In this document: positions 54,325 to 63,425 of the stretch, in pieces
How positions within the stretch are numbered: position 1 is the first letter of the stretch
How the letters are laid out: the number at the start of each line of letters is the position of its first letter
DNA from: Nocardia nova NBRC 15556
GTDB lineage: Bacteria > Actinomycetota > Actinomycetes > Mycobacteriales > Mycobacteriaceae
Direction: 5' to 3'
Length of the DNA stretch: 64,000 nucleotides
NCBI RefSeq assembly: GCF_001613005.1
Contig: NZ_BDBN01000032.1
Span: 1 to 64,000 of the forward strand
Notes under the pieces: model-generated
Database searches by the model: none
What the model was told of the DNA's origin: nothing
Seen by the model: the letters and a program-made list of their open reading frames with translations, nothing else
Program-made: the position numbers and the translations under genes

Positions 54325-54885
54325 ATGTCAAGCATGCCAACCGGTTACGTCCAGATCGGCCTATCCGGCGACTTGAAGCCGCTCGTCCCGCCCGGCGACG
54401 ATCCCGCCGCGGCGTCGGCTATCGCGAACTTCGCGCTGGCGCAACAGACCGTCTTCGACAACAAGTTGCGCCGGTTCCTGAGCGGCCACGTCGACGCTGC
54501 CCCCACGGTGGCCGCACACGCCGGCGAACTCACCGGCTGGATGAACACCGGTCTGCTGGAGTGGATTCGGCAGTGGCCACGCGAAGCCGCTGAGGTAGAT
54601 CCAGACTTCGACGCCGCGCAGCAGGACACCATCGCCACATCGGCGCTGGCCACGACCAAGCCCACCGGCGGCGGCTTGGCCATCCCGGAGGGCGATGATG
54701 CCGAGACCGTCTACGAGATCACGGCCTTCGTCTTCCGGAACATCCGCGAGCTGCGCGCGGAGATCACCATCTTCGCCAACGCCCACTACGCCGCTGCTCC
54801 GGCAAGTGCCGATCATGCCTGGGATCTGAGCACCGGCTACCTGCGGCTGCTCGCCGTCTGGGCGATCGACTGCTGGCCAAGGTGA
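54325..54885 (+). CDS. Helical protein with duplicated W-P-R motif
   Basis: A 186-residue acidic, helical soluble protein with two related halves. Each half ends in a tryptophan-rich motif: GLLEWIRQWPREAAE in the first and YLRLLAVWAIDCWPR in the second. A similar single unit makes up the protein at 57737-57976 (LVANEAIEWVRRWPR). No family recognised. The ATG at 54325 has AAGGAG upstream. It opens the operon that leads to the coupling ATPase. Confidence 0.55.
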   Translation: MSSMPTGYVQIGLSGDLKPLVPPGDDPAAASAIANFALAQQTVFDNKLRRFLSGHVDAAPTVAAHAGELTGWMNTGLLEWIRQWPREAAEVDPDFDAAQQDTIATSALATTKPTGGGLAIPEGDDAETVYEITAFVFRNIRELRAEITIFANAHYAAAPASADHAWDLSTGYLRLLAVWAIDCWPR

Positions 54886-54993
54886 CGCGCGTGTGCGCTT
54901 GGTGCCGGATGGCCATCCGGCACCAGGTCACTTACGCACCATCCGAGTTCATCCCTCGCCAAGCCTTCCAATTCCCAGATAAGGAGTCCCCGT

Positions 54994-56199
54994 ATGGCCC
55001 CTCCCACCGTAACCCCCGACAGGCGAATCGGTCGTCGCGTCCGCGCCGGCCTCGCCGCGGGCGTCGCGATCCTTCTGTCGCTGGCCACGCTGCTCGGCAT
55101 GACCGGTTGCACCTCGCACCCTACGGACAAGGCGCCCGCCGCCATCACCATCGTCGTCACGACCACCAGCGCCGAACCGCGTACGGCCCTGCCGGATTCG
55201 CTCATCTCCAAGCTGACCACCATGGCCAAGCAGTCCAAGCGCCCCGGCGACGCCGCCGTGCATGTACTGACCTCGGCCACCGGCACCGTCACCACGAAGG
55301 ACCTGACGCCACTGCGGCCGAACGGACAGGTGCAGCACGCCACCGCCGACGCCGATCGCCAAATCACCGCCTCCTTGCACGAGCTGGCGAACACGCTCGC
55401 CAACAACCGTGCCGATCAGCCCGGTCTCGATCTCCTGGACCTGCTCGACCGCGCCAGCCAGCTGCCCGGCGACATCGCAGTCATATCCTCGGGCATCACC
55501 ACGGCCGCGCCAGTCGATCTGCGTGTGATCGGCTGGAACATTAAGCCGGACAGCATCATCGACAGCATTGGCCGGCAGGGCCGTATCCCGAACCTTCAGG
55601 GCCGTCACGTGACGTTCCATGGCCTCGGTATCGCCGCTGGATCGCAACCGGGGTTGCCGCCGTTCGCCCGTACCGTTGTCGAACAACTGTGGGCCGGGAT
55701 CTGCCAGCGAGCCGGAGCGGCCAGTTGCGTTGTCGCGCATGGCGCGCCGTCCGCGCTAGCGCCGGTGGCCACCATGCCGGTGCCGGTGGTGCCAGTGCCG
55801 GACGCCATCACGGAAGGTGGCTGCCCGGTCTGGGCGAACTTGAACGATTCGATGCTGCACTTCGCCCCGGAGAGCGCCGTCCTGCCGGCGAATGCCGACG
55901 ATGCCCTCCGCCCGATCGTTGCGTCCGCCGCCTCGTGCGACGTCCAGTCCATTGACATCACCGGGTTCATCGCGGACACCGGCAGCGGCCGGGACGACAG
56001 CGACCTGTCCGGCCAACGTGCCCGAGCGGTGGCGGATCGGCTTGTGGCGCTGGGCCTTCCGACCCGGCAGCTCGGCACCGTCACCGGCAAGGGGGCCAGC
56101 GAACCGGTGGTGCCGGACATCGTCGGCGGCGTCTTCGACGAGCTGCGGGCCCAGCAGAACCGGCGCGTCGAGCTGACCTTCCACCGCGGCGGCCGGTGA
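54994..56199 (+). CDS. OmpA-like lipoprotein
   Basis: A 401-residue envelope protein. The N-terminus has a twin-Arg-like charged start, a hydrophobic core LAAGVAILLSLATLLG and a lipobox-like MTGC, so it should be lipid-anchored outside the membrane. The middle part is Ala/Thr-rich with strands (GDIAVISSGITTAAPVDLRVIGW), reminiscent of a vWA-like fold, and the C-terminal ~110 residues resemble an OmpA-like domain that binds peptidoglycan: SVLP-type ESAVLPANADDALRPIV, then LSGQRARAVADRLVALGLPTRQ and QNRRVELTFH. Likely to hold the transfer apparatus to the cell wall. Confidence 0.7.
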   Translation: MAPPTVTPDRRIGRRVRAGLAAGVAILLSLATLLGMTGCTSHPTDKAPAAITIVVTTTSAEPRTALPDSLISKLTTMAKQSKRPGDAAVHVLTSATGTVTTKDLTPLRPNGQVQHATADADRQITASLHELANTLANNRADQPGLDLLDLLDRASQLPGDIAVISSGITTAAPVDLRVIGWNIKPDSIIDSIGRQGRIPNLQGRHVTFHGLGIAAGSQPGLPPFARTVVEQLWAGICQRAGAASCVVAHGAPSALAPVATMPVPVVPVPDAITEGGCPVWANLNDSMLHFAPESAVLPANADDALRPIVASAASCDVQSIDITGFIADTGSGRDDSDLSGQRARAVADRLVALGLPTRQLGTVTGKGASEPVVPDIVGGVFDELRAQQNRRVELTFHRGGR

Positions 56200-56261
56200 T
56201 CCCCGGCCACTCTTCTACTTCCTCAGAATCCCTATCCCCCAACCAGATTGGAGATCCCGCC

Positions 56262-57722
56262 ATGACCATCCAACCCACTGCGCCCAGTAATGGGCACGTC
56301 GATCGCAACGAGGCCCTGCCCGCCGCGATCACCAGGCCGCCGACGACCGGCACCCATCCGACGTCATCGCCACCGGATGTGCCCAGGCGCGACATTGCCC
56401 TGTCGCTGGCGACCGGCAAGCCGATCCCGCGCGAGTGGCTGCCGCAGGTGCTGGCGTTGGTCGATGAACAGCGGCGGATCGGCGTCACCCGCGATCCGGA
56501 CACCTTCAGCCAGATGGAAGCCCTGGTTATGAGCAAGGGCATGCTGGCGGCCGAGGAGGCTCGCGAGCGCGGTGCCGAGCAGCTCGGCCAGCTGGTGGAC
56601 CAGGCCGCTGTCATCAAGGGCGAAATGGCCACGGTGCGCGGCGAACTGGATCGGCTGGACGAGCAGCCGGTTACCGGCATGAACGGCGATGTCATTCCGG
56701 CACGCGAGGCGCGTGAGCGCATGAAGACCGTCAGCGCGACCATCACCGAGGAACGCGACCGAGGCAGCCTGAAGCATCGGCGCGTGCCGGTGTGGCTGCA
56801 CCGATTCGCGACCTGGATGCCCTTGGCGGACTGCCTGGTGTTCTTGTACTTCCTGGCGCAGGTGTTCAACGTCGACCTGACCGGCATCGCCAGTGGTAGC
56901 GGCGCGGCCTGGGGCGGCAGCATCATCCCCTTGGCCACCGCGATCGTCTTCGCCTGCTTGGGCACGGCAGCCGTGGCTGTGGGGCTGAAGTTCTTCGGCC
57001 GAGACCTGAAGGGCTACAGAAATTTTCGCGGTGGCATCGCCTTGCCCGCGGGCCCGGCGCGCCTCCTGCCGCTGGTGTTCGTCATCTTGGCGACGACGCT
57101 CGCTGTCGGAGCCGGGATCGTCATGGCCTACCGGATCATCAGCGACAGCGTGGCGGCGGGCGGCGGCATCACCGGCGCGGCCATCTTGGGCGTGTTTTTC
57201 GCGCTCATCGTGATCGTGGTGAACGTGGTGGTGTTCGCGACGAAGTTCCGCGACGGCTCGCTCCAGACCGATGAGGTCACCCACTTGGCCGCTGCACTGG
57301 CACCGATCGAACAGCAGCGGGTGGCGCTGCGTCGCCAGTGTGATGGCCTCGCGGCCCAGTTGCCGCCGCTCAAGCTGAGGGCGGGGCGTGTCTTCGCGGC
57401 CACGCTGACTGGCATGGGCGCACCGCTCAAGGGGGCGGATCAGGTGCGGCTACTGGCCCGGTCGTACCACCAGGGATGCGGGCCAGAGGCAACGCTTTCC
57501 GACCAGGGTGGCAGTCCGAACGGCAACCTGCTGCGGCCGTCTGTCGGCGTCGACCGGTCCATTCTGATCGAGCTGATGGACCGCCTGGACGAACTGGTGG
57601 CCGAGGCCACTACGCCCGCGAGGGACAATCCGCGCCGGACAATCTCCACGAGCACAGCCCTGGTGCCGATCACGCCCACCGAGGCGGACGACGACACCGA
57701 CGACCTCGGCGGGGAGTGGTGA
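56262..57722 (+). CDS. Four-TM membrane protein of transfer operon
   Basis: A 486-residue membrane protein. Residues 1-~170 are cytoplasmic and helical, with a likely coiled coil (AEEARERGAEQLGQLVDQAAVIKGEMATVRGELDRL). Four membrane segments follow: PLADCLVFLYFLAQVF, IIPLATAIVFACLGTAAVAV, LPLVFVILATTLAVGAGIVMA and AILGVFFALIVIVVNVVVF. A second helical region closes the protein, ending with a charged tail. No family recognised. The ATG at 56262 follows GGAG. Position between the lipoprotein and the coupling ATPase suggests a channel or scaffold component. Confidence 0.6.
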   Translation: MTIQPTAPSNGHVDRNEALPAAITRPPTTGTHPTSSPPDVPRRDIALSLATGKPIPREWLPQVLALVDEQRRIGVTRDPDTFSQMEALVMSKGMLAAEEARERGAEQLGQLVDQAAVIKGEMATVRGELDRLDEQPVTGMNGDVIPAREARERMKTVSATITEERDRGSLKHRRVPVWLHRFATWMPLADCLVFLYFLAQVFNVDLTGIASGSGAAWGGSIIPLATAIVFACLGTAAVAVGLKFFGRDLKGYRNFRGGIALPAGPARLLPLVFVILATTLAVGAGIVMAYRIISDSVAAGGGITGAAILGVFFALIVIVVNVVVFATKFRDGSLQTDEVTHLAAALAPIEQQRVALRRQCDGLAAQLPPLKLRAGRVFAATLTGMGAPLKGADQVRLLARSYHQGCGPEATLSDQGGSPNGNLLRPSVGVDRSILIELMDRLDELVAEATTPARDNPRRTISTSTALVPITPTEADDDTDDLGGEW

Positions 57723-57736
57723 GGATGGAGCGTCCG

Positions 57737-57976
57737 ATGAACCACCGCGTCGTCCTGAATGAACTGCAACCCAAAGTGCCCCGTGGTGATGATCTCGAAA
57801 CCTGCAGTGAGCTGGTCAATTTCGTGGTGAGGCGCAGTTTGCGCCTCACCGGCGAGATCGAGCGCTATGCCGGCGAACGGGAAGATCTCGCACCAACGAG
57901 CAGCCTGCTGGCACTGGCGTTCGCGGGCCTGGTCGCGAACGAGGCGATCGAGTGGGTACGGCGGTGGCCACGGTGA
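57737..57976 (+). CDS. Small helical protein with W-P-R motif, 79 aa
   Basis: A 79-residue helical protein (DDLETCSELVNFVVRRSLRLTGEIERYAGEREDLAPTSSLLALAFAGLVANEAIEWVRRWPR). It matches the repeated unit of the protein at 54325-54885, including its ending in E-W-x-R-x-W-P-R. The ATG at 57737 has GATGGAG upstream; an in-frame ATG at 57725 is also possible. Its stop overlaps the next start (GTGA). Confidence 0.55.
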   Translation: MNHRVVLNELQPKVPRGDDLETCSELVNFVVRRSLRLTGEIERYAGEREDLAPTSSLLALAFAGLVANEAIEWVRRWPR

Positions 57977-58179
57977 GCGGCGATTCGCCCCAGGGCATGG
58001 CCGAGGCATTCAAGCGGGCGTGCATCGCCATCCTGCTCGGGGTGATCGCAATCTACTTCGCGGTGAGCCTGATTCAGTCGATGTGGCCGACGCTGGCGGT
58101 GATCCTCGGCGTGATCGGCCTGATCGCGCTCGTGGTTGGCGGCATCATCATCTGGCGAAAAATGCGTGCCGGGTGGTGA
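57973..58179 (+). CDS. Small two-TM protein, 68 aa
   Basis: A 68-residue membrane protein with segments CIAILLGVIAIYFAVSLI and LAVILGVIGLIALVVGGIIIW. The GTG at 57973 overlaps the previous stop. Small membrane proteins of this size are common in actinobacterial transfer operons. No family recognised. Confidence 0.6.
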   Translation: MSGDSPQGMAEAFKRACIAILLGVIAIYFAVSLIQSMWPTLAVILGVIGLIALVVGGIIIWRKMRAGW

Positions 58180-58248
58180 ACGAAATCGCTTGAAGTCTCG
58201 TCAATCCTGACCTCTAGCAAGCATATTCGCGTCGGCGTAGTTGTTTTT

Positions 58249-58315
58249 GCAACGCTCGTTGCCTTTTGCGCACGCGCACAACATAGTGGCAACTGTAATT
58301 CTTGCGCACACGCAA
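58249..58315. repeat. Short palindromes / iteron-like repeats
   Basis: GCAACGCTCGTTGC (58249-58262) is a perfect palindrome. TTGCGCACGCGCACAA (58266-58281) and TTGCGCACACGCAA (58302-58315) repeat TTGCGCAC in the same orientation 36 bases apart, each with its own partial symmetry. They lie in a 200-base gap ahead of a basic protein and the coupling ATPase; a protein-binding array, part of an origin, or a regulatory site are possible. Confidence 0.5.
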
Positions 58316-58383
58316 AGAATTGGTCGCATCGACGATTCACGTAATCACCGAAATACCAACGTAATTCAGCGAGGAGGACACCT

Positions 58384-58614
58384 ATGTCAAAAACAGGGAG
58401 AACCAATCCGAGACGCGCTGACCGCGAAGCCAAGCGCCGTAAGGCATCGACGAGGGGCGAACGCAAGATCACCGTGCGTAGCGAGAAGCGTACCCCGCCT
58501 GACCTCTACAAACTGAGCCGCGCCGTCATCGCCATCGCGCTGGCCGAGGCTGACGCCGATACCGATTCGGAGAAGACCCGCAGCAATCGAAAGGAGGATC
58601 GCCATGACGATTGA
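58384..58614 (+). CDS. Small basic protein, 76 aa
   Basis: A 76-residue, Arg/Lys-rich protein (RTNPRRADREAKRRKASTRGERKITVRSEKRTPPDLYKLSRAVIAIALAEADADTD). The basic front could bind DNA; the acidic tail overlaps the coupling-ATPase start by 11 bases. ATG with GAGGAGG upstream. Probably an accessory of DNA transfer. No family recognised. Confidence 0.6.
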   Translation: MSKTGRTNPRRADREAKRRKASTRGERKITVRSEKRTPPDLYKLSRAVIAIALAEADADTDSEKTRSNRKEDRHDD

Positions 58615-60787
58615 CTCAGCATCAGAACTGGCCGCAGACTCGCTCGCCTGGCAGATCCTGTTTTGGCCCAGCCCTTTCCGTGAAGGAGCAGCCACGTCGC
58701 TACTCCGCCATTGGGCCGCGCAGAAGCACGCGCCGCAACTGATCCTCGAAGCCCGTTCAACGAGCGACGGTGTGAAATACCTTGTTGGCAGCCAACTTCG
58801 GCATGCGTCTGGTGTTCGGCGTTCGGTCGAGCAGCTGGTGCCTGGGTCGGTGGTGACGCCGTTCGACGCGGAGGAGCGCGGGGGGATTGTCACGGCTCGC
58901 CGGCTGAAACTGACGGCGACGGACTGGCCCCTGGAGCCAGTCGACCGGGTGGCCTCCAGCCGCTCCATCCTCTCGGCTCTGACGGCGGTGAAAGACTCTG
59001 AGCGCCTGGTCATTCAGGTCGTCCTCGGCCCCCGCCGTCAGCCGATGTTGCCGCCGGTCGAACCGGCGCAGGGCGGTCAGCAGTCCGTAGCCTCCAAGGT
59101 CTGGAGCGGGCTGCTTCCCGACCGGCGACCGAACGCTCGCCAGGCTCTCATTCGCAAACTCGGCCAGCACGGCTTCGCGGCGGTGATTCGGATCGGCGTC
59201 GAGGCCGGCACCGCGGAACGACGGAAATCCTTGCTGCTCGGCTTGGCCGCGGCCATCGGGACAGTGGAAACGGCCGGGGTGCACTTCAAGCTGGCGGACG
59301 AGAAGCCGAAGAACATCAACGATCCAAAGGCGACGTGGTCGATGCTCGCACCTTCTCAACCGCTGAGTGTGCCGGAACTGAGCCATCTGCTGGCCTGGCC
59401 GGTCAGCGACCGCGACGAGTGCTTCCCGGGGCAGCCGCCGCTGCACCCGAAGCCGGTGCGACCCACCCCGGCGCTCCTCACTGGTGAGCGCGTGATCGCC
59501 GAGGCCAACGCGCCCGGTGTCTCCGGCACGCTCGGCTACGACGTGCTCGACAGCATGCGCCACACCTGGGTGATCGGCCCCAACGGCACTGGCAAGTCGA
59601 CGCTGCTCTTGAACCTGATCGTTCAGGACCTGCAGGCTGGCCGACCGGTGGTGGTGATCGAGCCCAAGGACCTGGTGTCTGACATCCTGGCCCGCATTCC
59701 CGAACACCGGAAACAGGACATCGTCCTCCTTGATGCGCTCGATGAAGCACCGGTCGGCATAAATCCCCTGGCGCACAGCGAGGGCCGCACACCCGAAGTC
59801 ATCGCCGATTCGCTGTTCGGGACTATCCATGCCATCCACGGCGATCTCGGGCCGCGGTCGGCCGACATTCTGCGAAATGCGTTGGAGGTGCTGGCCAAGC
59901 GCGACGACGCCAGCCTGACCATGCTGCCGCTGCTACTCACCAATCCTGGCTTCCGGCGTTCACTGACGCAGCGAGTCATCCGGGACGATCCGTTTGCGGC
60001 CGGACCGTTCTGGGCGTGGTTCGATTCGATGTCGCCGGAGGCGGTGGACACGAAGATCGCGCCGCTCTCCAACAAATTGCGTCCACTGCTAACGAAACAA
60101 CTGAGAGCCGTTCTGGCGCAGCGCAGCCCGAAGTTCAACATCCGACAAGTGCTCCGCGAGAACAAGGTGTTGCTGGTGCCGCTTCAGAAGGGCGTGATCG
60201 GACCCGAGGCGGCGCAGCTGCTCGGCGCAATCATCCTGGCCGAACTGTGGCAGGCGATCCGGGAACGGGCCGGGACCTCCGAAGACACCCGCACCCCGGT
60301 CATGGTCTACATCGACGAGGTACAGGACTACCTGCGCTTGCCAACCGATCTCGGTGACGCGCTGGCCACCGCCCGCAGCCTGCGCGCTGGCTTCCATCTG
60401 GCCCACCAGTACCAAAAGCAGCTGCCACCGGCGATGCTCGACGCCTTTCGTAACAACGCGCGGAGCCGCATCACCTTCCAACTCCAGGCCGGCGACGCCA
60501 AGGACATGGCCACCGGACAGTCCGTGCTCGCGCCCGAGGACTTCGGCGCGCTGCCTGCGCATCACGTCTACGTGAATTTGATGAGAGAGAACACCGTTCA
60601 GCCGTGGGCTTCCGGCGTCACGCTGCCACCGCCGCCGGAGACTAGCGACCCGAACGAGATCCGGCGCGTCAGCCGGGAGCGCTACGGCCAGCCGCTGGAC
60701 GAGATCGAGGCCGGGTTCGCCGAGTTGCTCGACCAGGTGAACGGCGAGGCAGATGGTGCGCCTCGGCGGCGAAGGAGACAAGCATGA
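58604..60787 (+). CDS. Type IV coupling-type ATPase (VirD4/TraG/HerA-like)
   Basis: A 727-residue P-loop ATPase of the conjugative coupling-protein class. The Walker A motif is GPNGTGKSTLLLNLIVQD (~residue 325), followed by VVVIEPKDLVSDIL; Walker B is VMVYIDEVQDYL (~566). The TraM-recognition-like part includes RSLRAGFHLAHQYQKQLPPAMLDAFRNNARSRITFQL. The N-terminal ~300 residues carry a separate alpha/beta domain and no obvious membrane segment, as in actinobacterial forms that rely on a partner membrane protein. It would drive DNA into the recipient. It overlaps the replication-relaxation gene (ATGA). Confidence 0.85.
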   Translation: MTIDSASELAADSLAWQILFWPSPFREGAATSLLRHWAAQKHAPQLILEARSTSDGVKYLVGSQLRHASGVRRSVEQLVPGSVVTPFDAEERGGIVTARRLKLTATDWPLEPVDRVASSRSILSALTAVKDSERLVIQVVLGPRRQPMLPPVEPAQGGQQSVASKVWSGLLPDRRPNARQALIRKLGQHGFAAVIRIGVEAGTAERRKSLLLGLAAAIGTVETAGVHFKLADEKPKNINDPKATWSMLAPSQPLSVPELSHLLAWPVSDRDECFPGQPPLHPKPVRPTPALLTGERVIAEANAPGVSGTLGYDVLDSMRHTWVIGPNGTGKSTLLLNLIVQDLQAGRPVVVIEPKDLVSDILARIPEHRKQDIVLLDALDEAPVGINPLAHSEGRTPEVIADSLFGTIHAIHGDLGPRSADILRNALEVLAKRDDASLTMLPLLLTNPGFRRSLTQRVIRDDPFAAGPFWAWFDSMSPEAVDTKIAPLSNKLRPLLTKQLRAVLAQRSPKFNIRQVLRENKVLLVPLQKGVIGPEAAQLLGAIILAELWQAIRERAGTSEDTRTPVMVYIDEVQDYLRLPTDLGDALATARSLRAGFHLAHQYQKQLPPAMLDAFRNNARSRITFQLQAGDAKDMATGQSVLAPEDFGALPAHHVYVNLMRENTVQPWASGVTLPPPPETSDPNEIRRVSRERYGQPLDEIEAGFAELLDQVNGEADGAPRRRRRQA

Positions 60788-61785
60788 CGACGGAACGATC
60801 ACGCGGCAGGAGCGGAAGCGACGGAGAAACTACATCTGTTGATGGTATTCGTCCCGCTATTCGTCCCGCCTCCACCACAAAACCCCCTCTGGCCCCGCCA
60901 GTTCGGTCCCTGCGGAAGCCGAATGATGGTGCCCTACCGGGCACCACACCCGCCAGAAAACGGCCCGTCCGCGACCTTGGCAAGGTGGCCAAGCAGCTGA
61001 GTCACCGGGACTGGTCCATCCTGCGGTCCGTGGCCGAACATCGCTACCTGACCGTCTCTCACATCCACGCACTGCACTTCGGCGACATGCCACCAGATTC
61101 CGGGCTACGAACCGCCCAGCGGGTGCTGGCCCGGCTACGGCGAGACCGCGTCCTCGGTGCCCTGAAACAGCGCATCGGCGGACATCAGGCGGGCAGCACT
61201 GCCACGGTCCACTACGTCGACGAGGTGGGCGATCGGTTGCTGCGGCAAGCCACGGCCCGGCAGTCTCGGCGGCCGTTCCGTGAACCAACGGAACGGTTTC
61301 TCGACCACCAACTCGGTATCGCGTCCGCCCACGTGGCCCTAGTCGAGGCCGCCCGCGAGGAACGTATCGAGCTGGTACGGTGCGCGATCGAGCCCGCCGC
61401 CTGGCGCACCTACCTGGGCGTCGGTGGCGCGCGACTGACCCTCAAGCCGGACCTCTACGCCGAAACCGCCTCCCCGCCCGGCAGCGAGTACGTCGACGCG
61501 GCCTTTATCGAGATCGATATGGGCACCGAGAGCATCCCGACGTTGCTCAAGAAGTGCCATGAGTACGACGCCTACCGACGGCAAGGCATCGAACAGGACC
61601 GCAGCGACGGCGCGTTTCCGTTCGTGGTCTGGAGCATGAGCGCCGATACCGACGCCAAGGCCGAACGCCGGCGCATCGCCCTCCGCGAGGCGATCGATAA
61701 GGACCGCAGGCTTCCCGCTGATCTGTTCCGCATCATCGCGCCCGACCAACTCATTCCCATTATGCAGAAAGGAGTCGATATATGA
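60784..61785 (+). CDS. Replication-relaxation family protein
   Basis: A 333-residue protein of the replication-relaxation family (a winged-helix protein common in actinobacterial and firmicute conjugative elements, thought to act in plasmid-type DNA processing). Residues ~75-160 carry the winged helix: LSHRDWSILRSVAEHRYLTVSHIHALHF and TAQRVLARLRRDRVLGAL. The C-terminal half is nuclease-like in pattern: LKPDLYAE and VDAAFIEIDMGTESIPTLLKKCHEYDAY, with acidic and Glu-x-Asp residues like a PD-(D/E)XK core. Overlaps both neighbours by four bases. Confidence 0.8.
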   Translation: MTTERSRGRSGSDGETTSVDGIRPAIRPASTTKPPLAPPVRSLRKPNDGALPGTTPARKRPVRDLGKVAKQLSHRDWSILRSVAEHRYLTVSHIHALHFGDMPPDSGLRTAQRVLARLRRDRVLGALKQRIGGHQAGSTATVHYVDEVGDRLLRQATARQSRRPFREPTERFLDHQLGIASAHVALVEAAREERIELVRCAIEPAAWRTYLGVGGARLTLKPDLYAETASPPGSEYVDAAFIEIDMGTESIPTLLKKCHEYDAYRRQGIEQDRSDGAFPFVVWSMSADTDAKAERRRIALREAIDKDRRLPADLFRIIAPDQLIPIMQKGVDI

Positions 61786-62408
61786 ACGAAGACAACCTGA
61801 TTCACCATCACAGTCCGCCCCAGAAGCGCTACCGCACGATCATGGCCGACCCACCGTGGAATATTGACCAGGCAGGCGGACGCGGCGCCAGCCAGCACTA
61901 CCCGCTCATGACCGTCGAGCAGATCAAGAACATGCCGGTTGTCGATCTGGCCGAAGACGATGCGCACCTGTGGCTGTGGGTCACCAATGGATCATGGCGG
62001 GCAGGCTACGACGTCATGGAAGCCTGGGGCTTCACCTATCGCTCCCCACTGACCTGGGTCAAGCCGCGCCTGCAACTCGGCAATTATCTGCGGCATATGA
62101 CCGAACATGTCCTGTTTGGCACACGAGGGAAGGCCAAGGTCAACTTCCGGGCGCAACCGACGTGGTTCATGGCACCGGTGCAGGACCACAGTCACAAGCC
62201 CGAAGAGCAGTACGCCATCATCGAAAGAGTCAGTAGCGGACCCTATTTGGAGCTGTTCGCGCGCCGGGCGCAACCGGGGTGGGACGCGTGGGGCAACGAA
62301 ATCCACTCGAACATCACGATTCCCGGCTATCCAGTGCCCTCCGACAGAAAACGAGCACGCGGACCCCTCGAACATCCACGCGCCCGTCCCGGCCCCCGAG
62401 CGGGCTGA
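61782..62408 (+). CDS. MT-A70-family methyltransferase
   Basis: A 208-residue N6-adenine methyltransferase of the MT-A70 family. The catalytic motif is MADPPW (residues 22-26, D-P-P-W). Further family blocks are HYPLMTVEQIKNMPV, HLWLWVTNGSWRAGYDVMEAWGF, TWVKPRLQLGNYLRHMTEHVLFGTRG and PYLELFARRAQPGWDAWGNE. In mobile elements such enzymes protect the element's DNA from host restriction or regulate replication; RNA is the other possible substrate. Begins in the stop codon of the previous gene (ATGA), so it belongs to the transfer operon. Confidence 0.88.
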   Translation: MNEDNLIHHHSPPQKRYRTIMADPPWNIDQAGGRGASQHYPLMTVEQIKNMPVVDLAEDDAHLWLWVTNGSWRAGYDVMEAWGFTYRSPLTWVKPRLQLGNYLRHMTEHVLFGTRGKAKVNFRAQPTWFMAPVQDHSHKPEEQYAIIERVSSGPYLELFARRAQPGWDAWGNEIHSNITIPGYPVPSDRKRARGPLEHPRARPGPRAG

Positions 62409-62499
62409 GCTTAGCAAGGTACCGACTCGTCGGTGTCCTGCGGCCGTACTCGTAAGCGCACCACGTGCTTACCGGCCGCTCGCACCGAGGAGAAGGACC

Positions 62500-62904
62500 A
62501 TGTCCGAACCGTCGAGCAAGGAAATCACCCTTGCGATCCGTATCGACACCGCCCGCCACGCCCAGCTCAGCTGGATCGCCGAACTCCGCGGCACCAGCCT
62601 GAAGGCCGAATGCTTCAACGCTGTCGATGCCTACATCGAAGCCGCGAAGAACGACCCCGAGCTGATGGCCAAAGCCGACGCCGCGCGCGCCGCCATCGAA
62701 GAAGAGGCCCGCGCGAGGCAAACGGCTATCGCCAACCTGTTCACCGCCAGCCCGCCACCGCCCGCCAACGTCGAGGACGCCCCAGCGCCCGACGGCGCGG
62801 CAGAGGCGGAGGAAACCATGGATAACGCTGCATCACAGAGGAATCGGCGACCGCGAAGCCGTCGCGGAACACAGCAGGGCGACGGCGAGCAGGCGGACAG
62901 CTGA
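62500..62904 (+). CDS. RHH-like DNA-binding protein, 134 aa
   Basis: A 134-residue protein. The first ~55 residues (SSKEITLAIRIDTARHAQLSWIAELRGTSLKAECFNAVDAYIEAA) have the strand-helix-helix pattern of ribbon-helix-helix proteins, as in relaxase accessory proteins. The rest is Ala/Glu-rich and ends in a basic tail (RRPRSRRGTQQ). The ATG at 62500 has AGGAGAAGG upstream. Could be a regulator or an oriT-binding auxiliary protein. Confidence 0.6.
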   Translation: MSEPSSKEITLAIRIDTARHAQLSWIAELRGTSLKAECFNAVDAYIEAAKNDPELMAKADAARAAIEEEARARQTAIANLFTASPPPPANVEDAPAPDGAAEAEETMDNAASQRNRRPRSRRGTQQGDGEQADS

Positions 62905-63014
62905 GCCACGCTCAGCGCCCGGTGTAAGAGGCCGGCGGACAGCAGATCGAGGAATGCACAGACCTCACTGCTGTCCACCGGCCAACACTCAAACATAACC
63001 GAAAGGAGAAGAAC

Positions 63015-63425
63015 ATGAGCGAGAAAGTTCAGAATCCACAACACAGTTCAGGCGAGACGACGCTGCCTGCCGAACAAAACCACGACCGCGAGCAGCTCGT
63101 GTGGGACGTAGGCGAAACATTGCTCCGGGTGATCTACGATGCCGCCCGGCACCCCAGCCTGGATGCCCGTGCCGCTGCGGCCGCCGTTGCGTTGCAGCAA
63201 GTGCAGCGGACACACGAGTTCGACGTGGCCGAGGAAGACGGACTGCACGAGTTGGCAGCCAAGGCCGGCTATATATTCGCCCGGCTTGTCGAGCTGATCG
63301 ACGCCTACGACGAGCTGACCACCAGCGATCTCCAAGGTGCCGTTGAAGCACTGACCCTGCGGCTCGTGCAACGCCAGTTGCCGACCGGAACCATCGAGCA
63401 GCTGGAAGGAGGTGATCATGAATGA
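63015..63425 (+). CDS. Hypothetical protein, 136 aa
   Basis: A 136-residue soluble, acidic helical protein (REQLVWDVGETLLRVIYDAARHPSLDARAAAAAVALQQVQRTHEFDVAEEDGLHEL). No family recognised. ATG with AAAGGAG upstream. It overlaps the ArdA-like gene by eight bases, so they are translated together. Possibly an accessory of antirestriction or DNA transfer. Confidence 0.6.
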   Translation: MSEKVQNPQHSSGETTLPAEQNHDREQLVWDVGETLLRVIYDAARHPSLDARAAAAAVALQQVQRTHEFDVAEEDGLHELAAKAGYIFARLVELIDAYDELTTSDLQGAVEALTLRLVQRQLPTGTIEQLEGGDHE

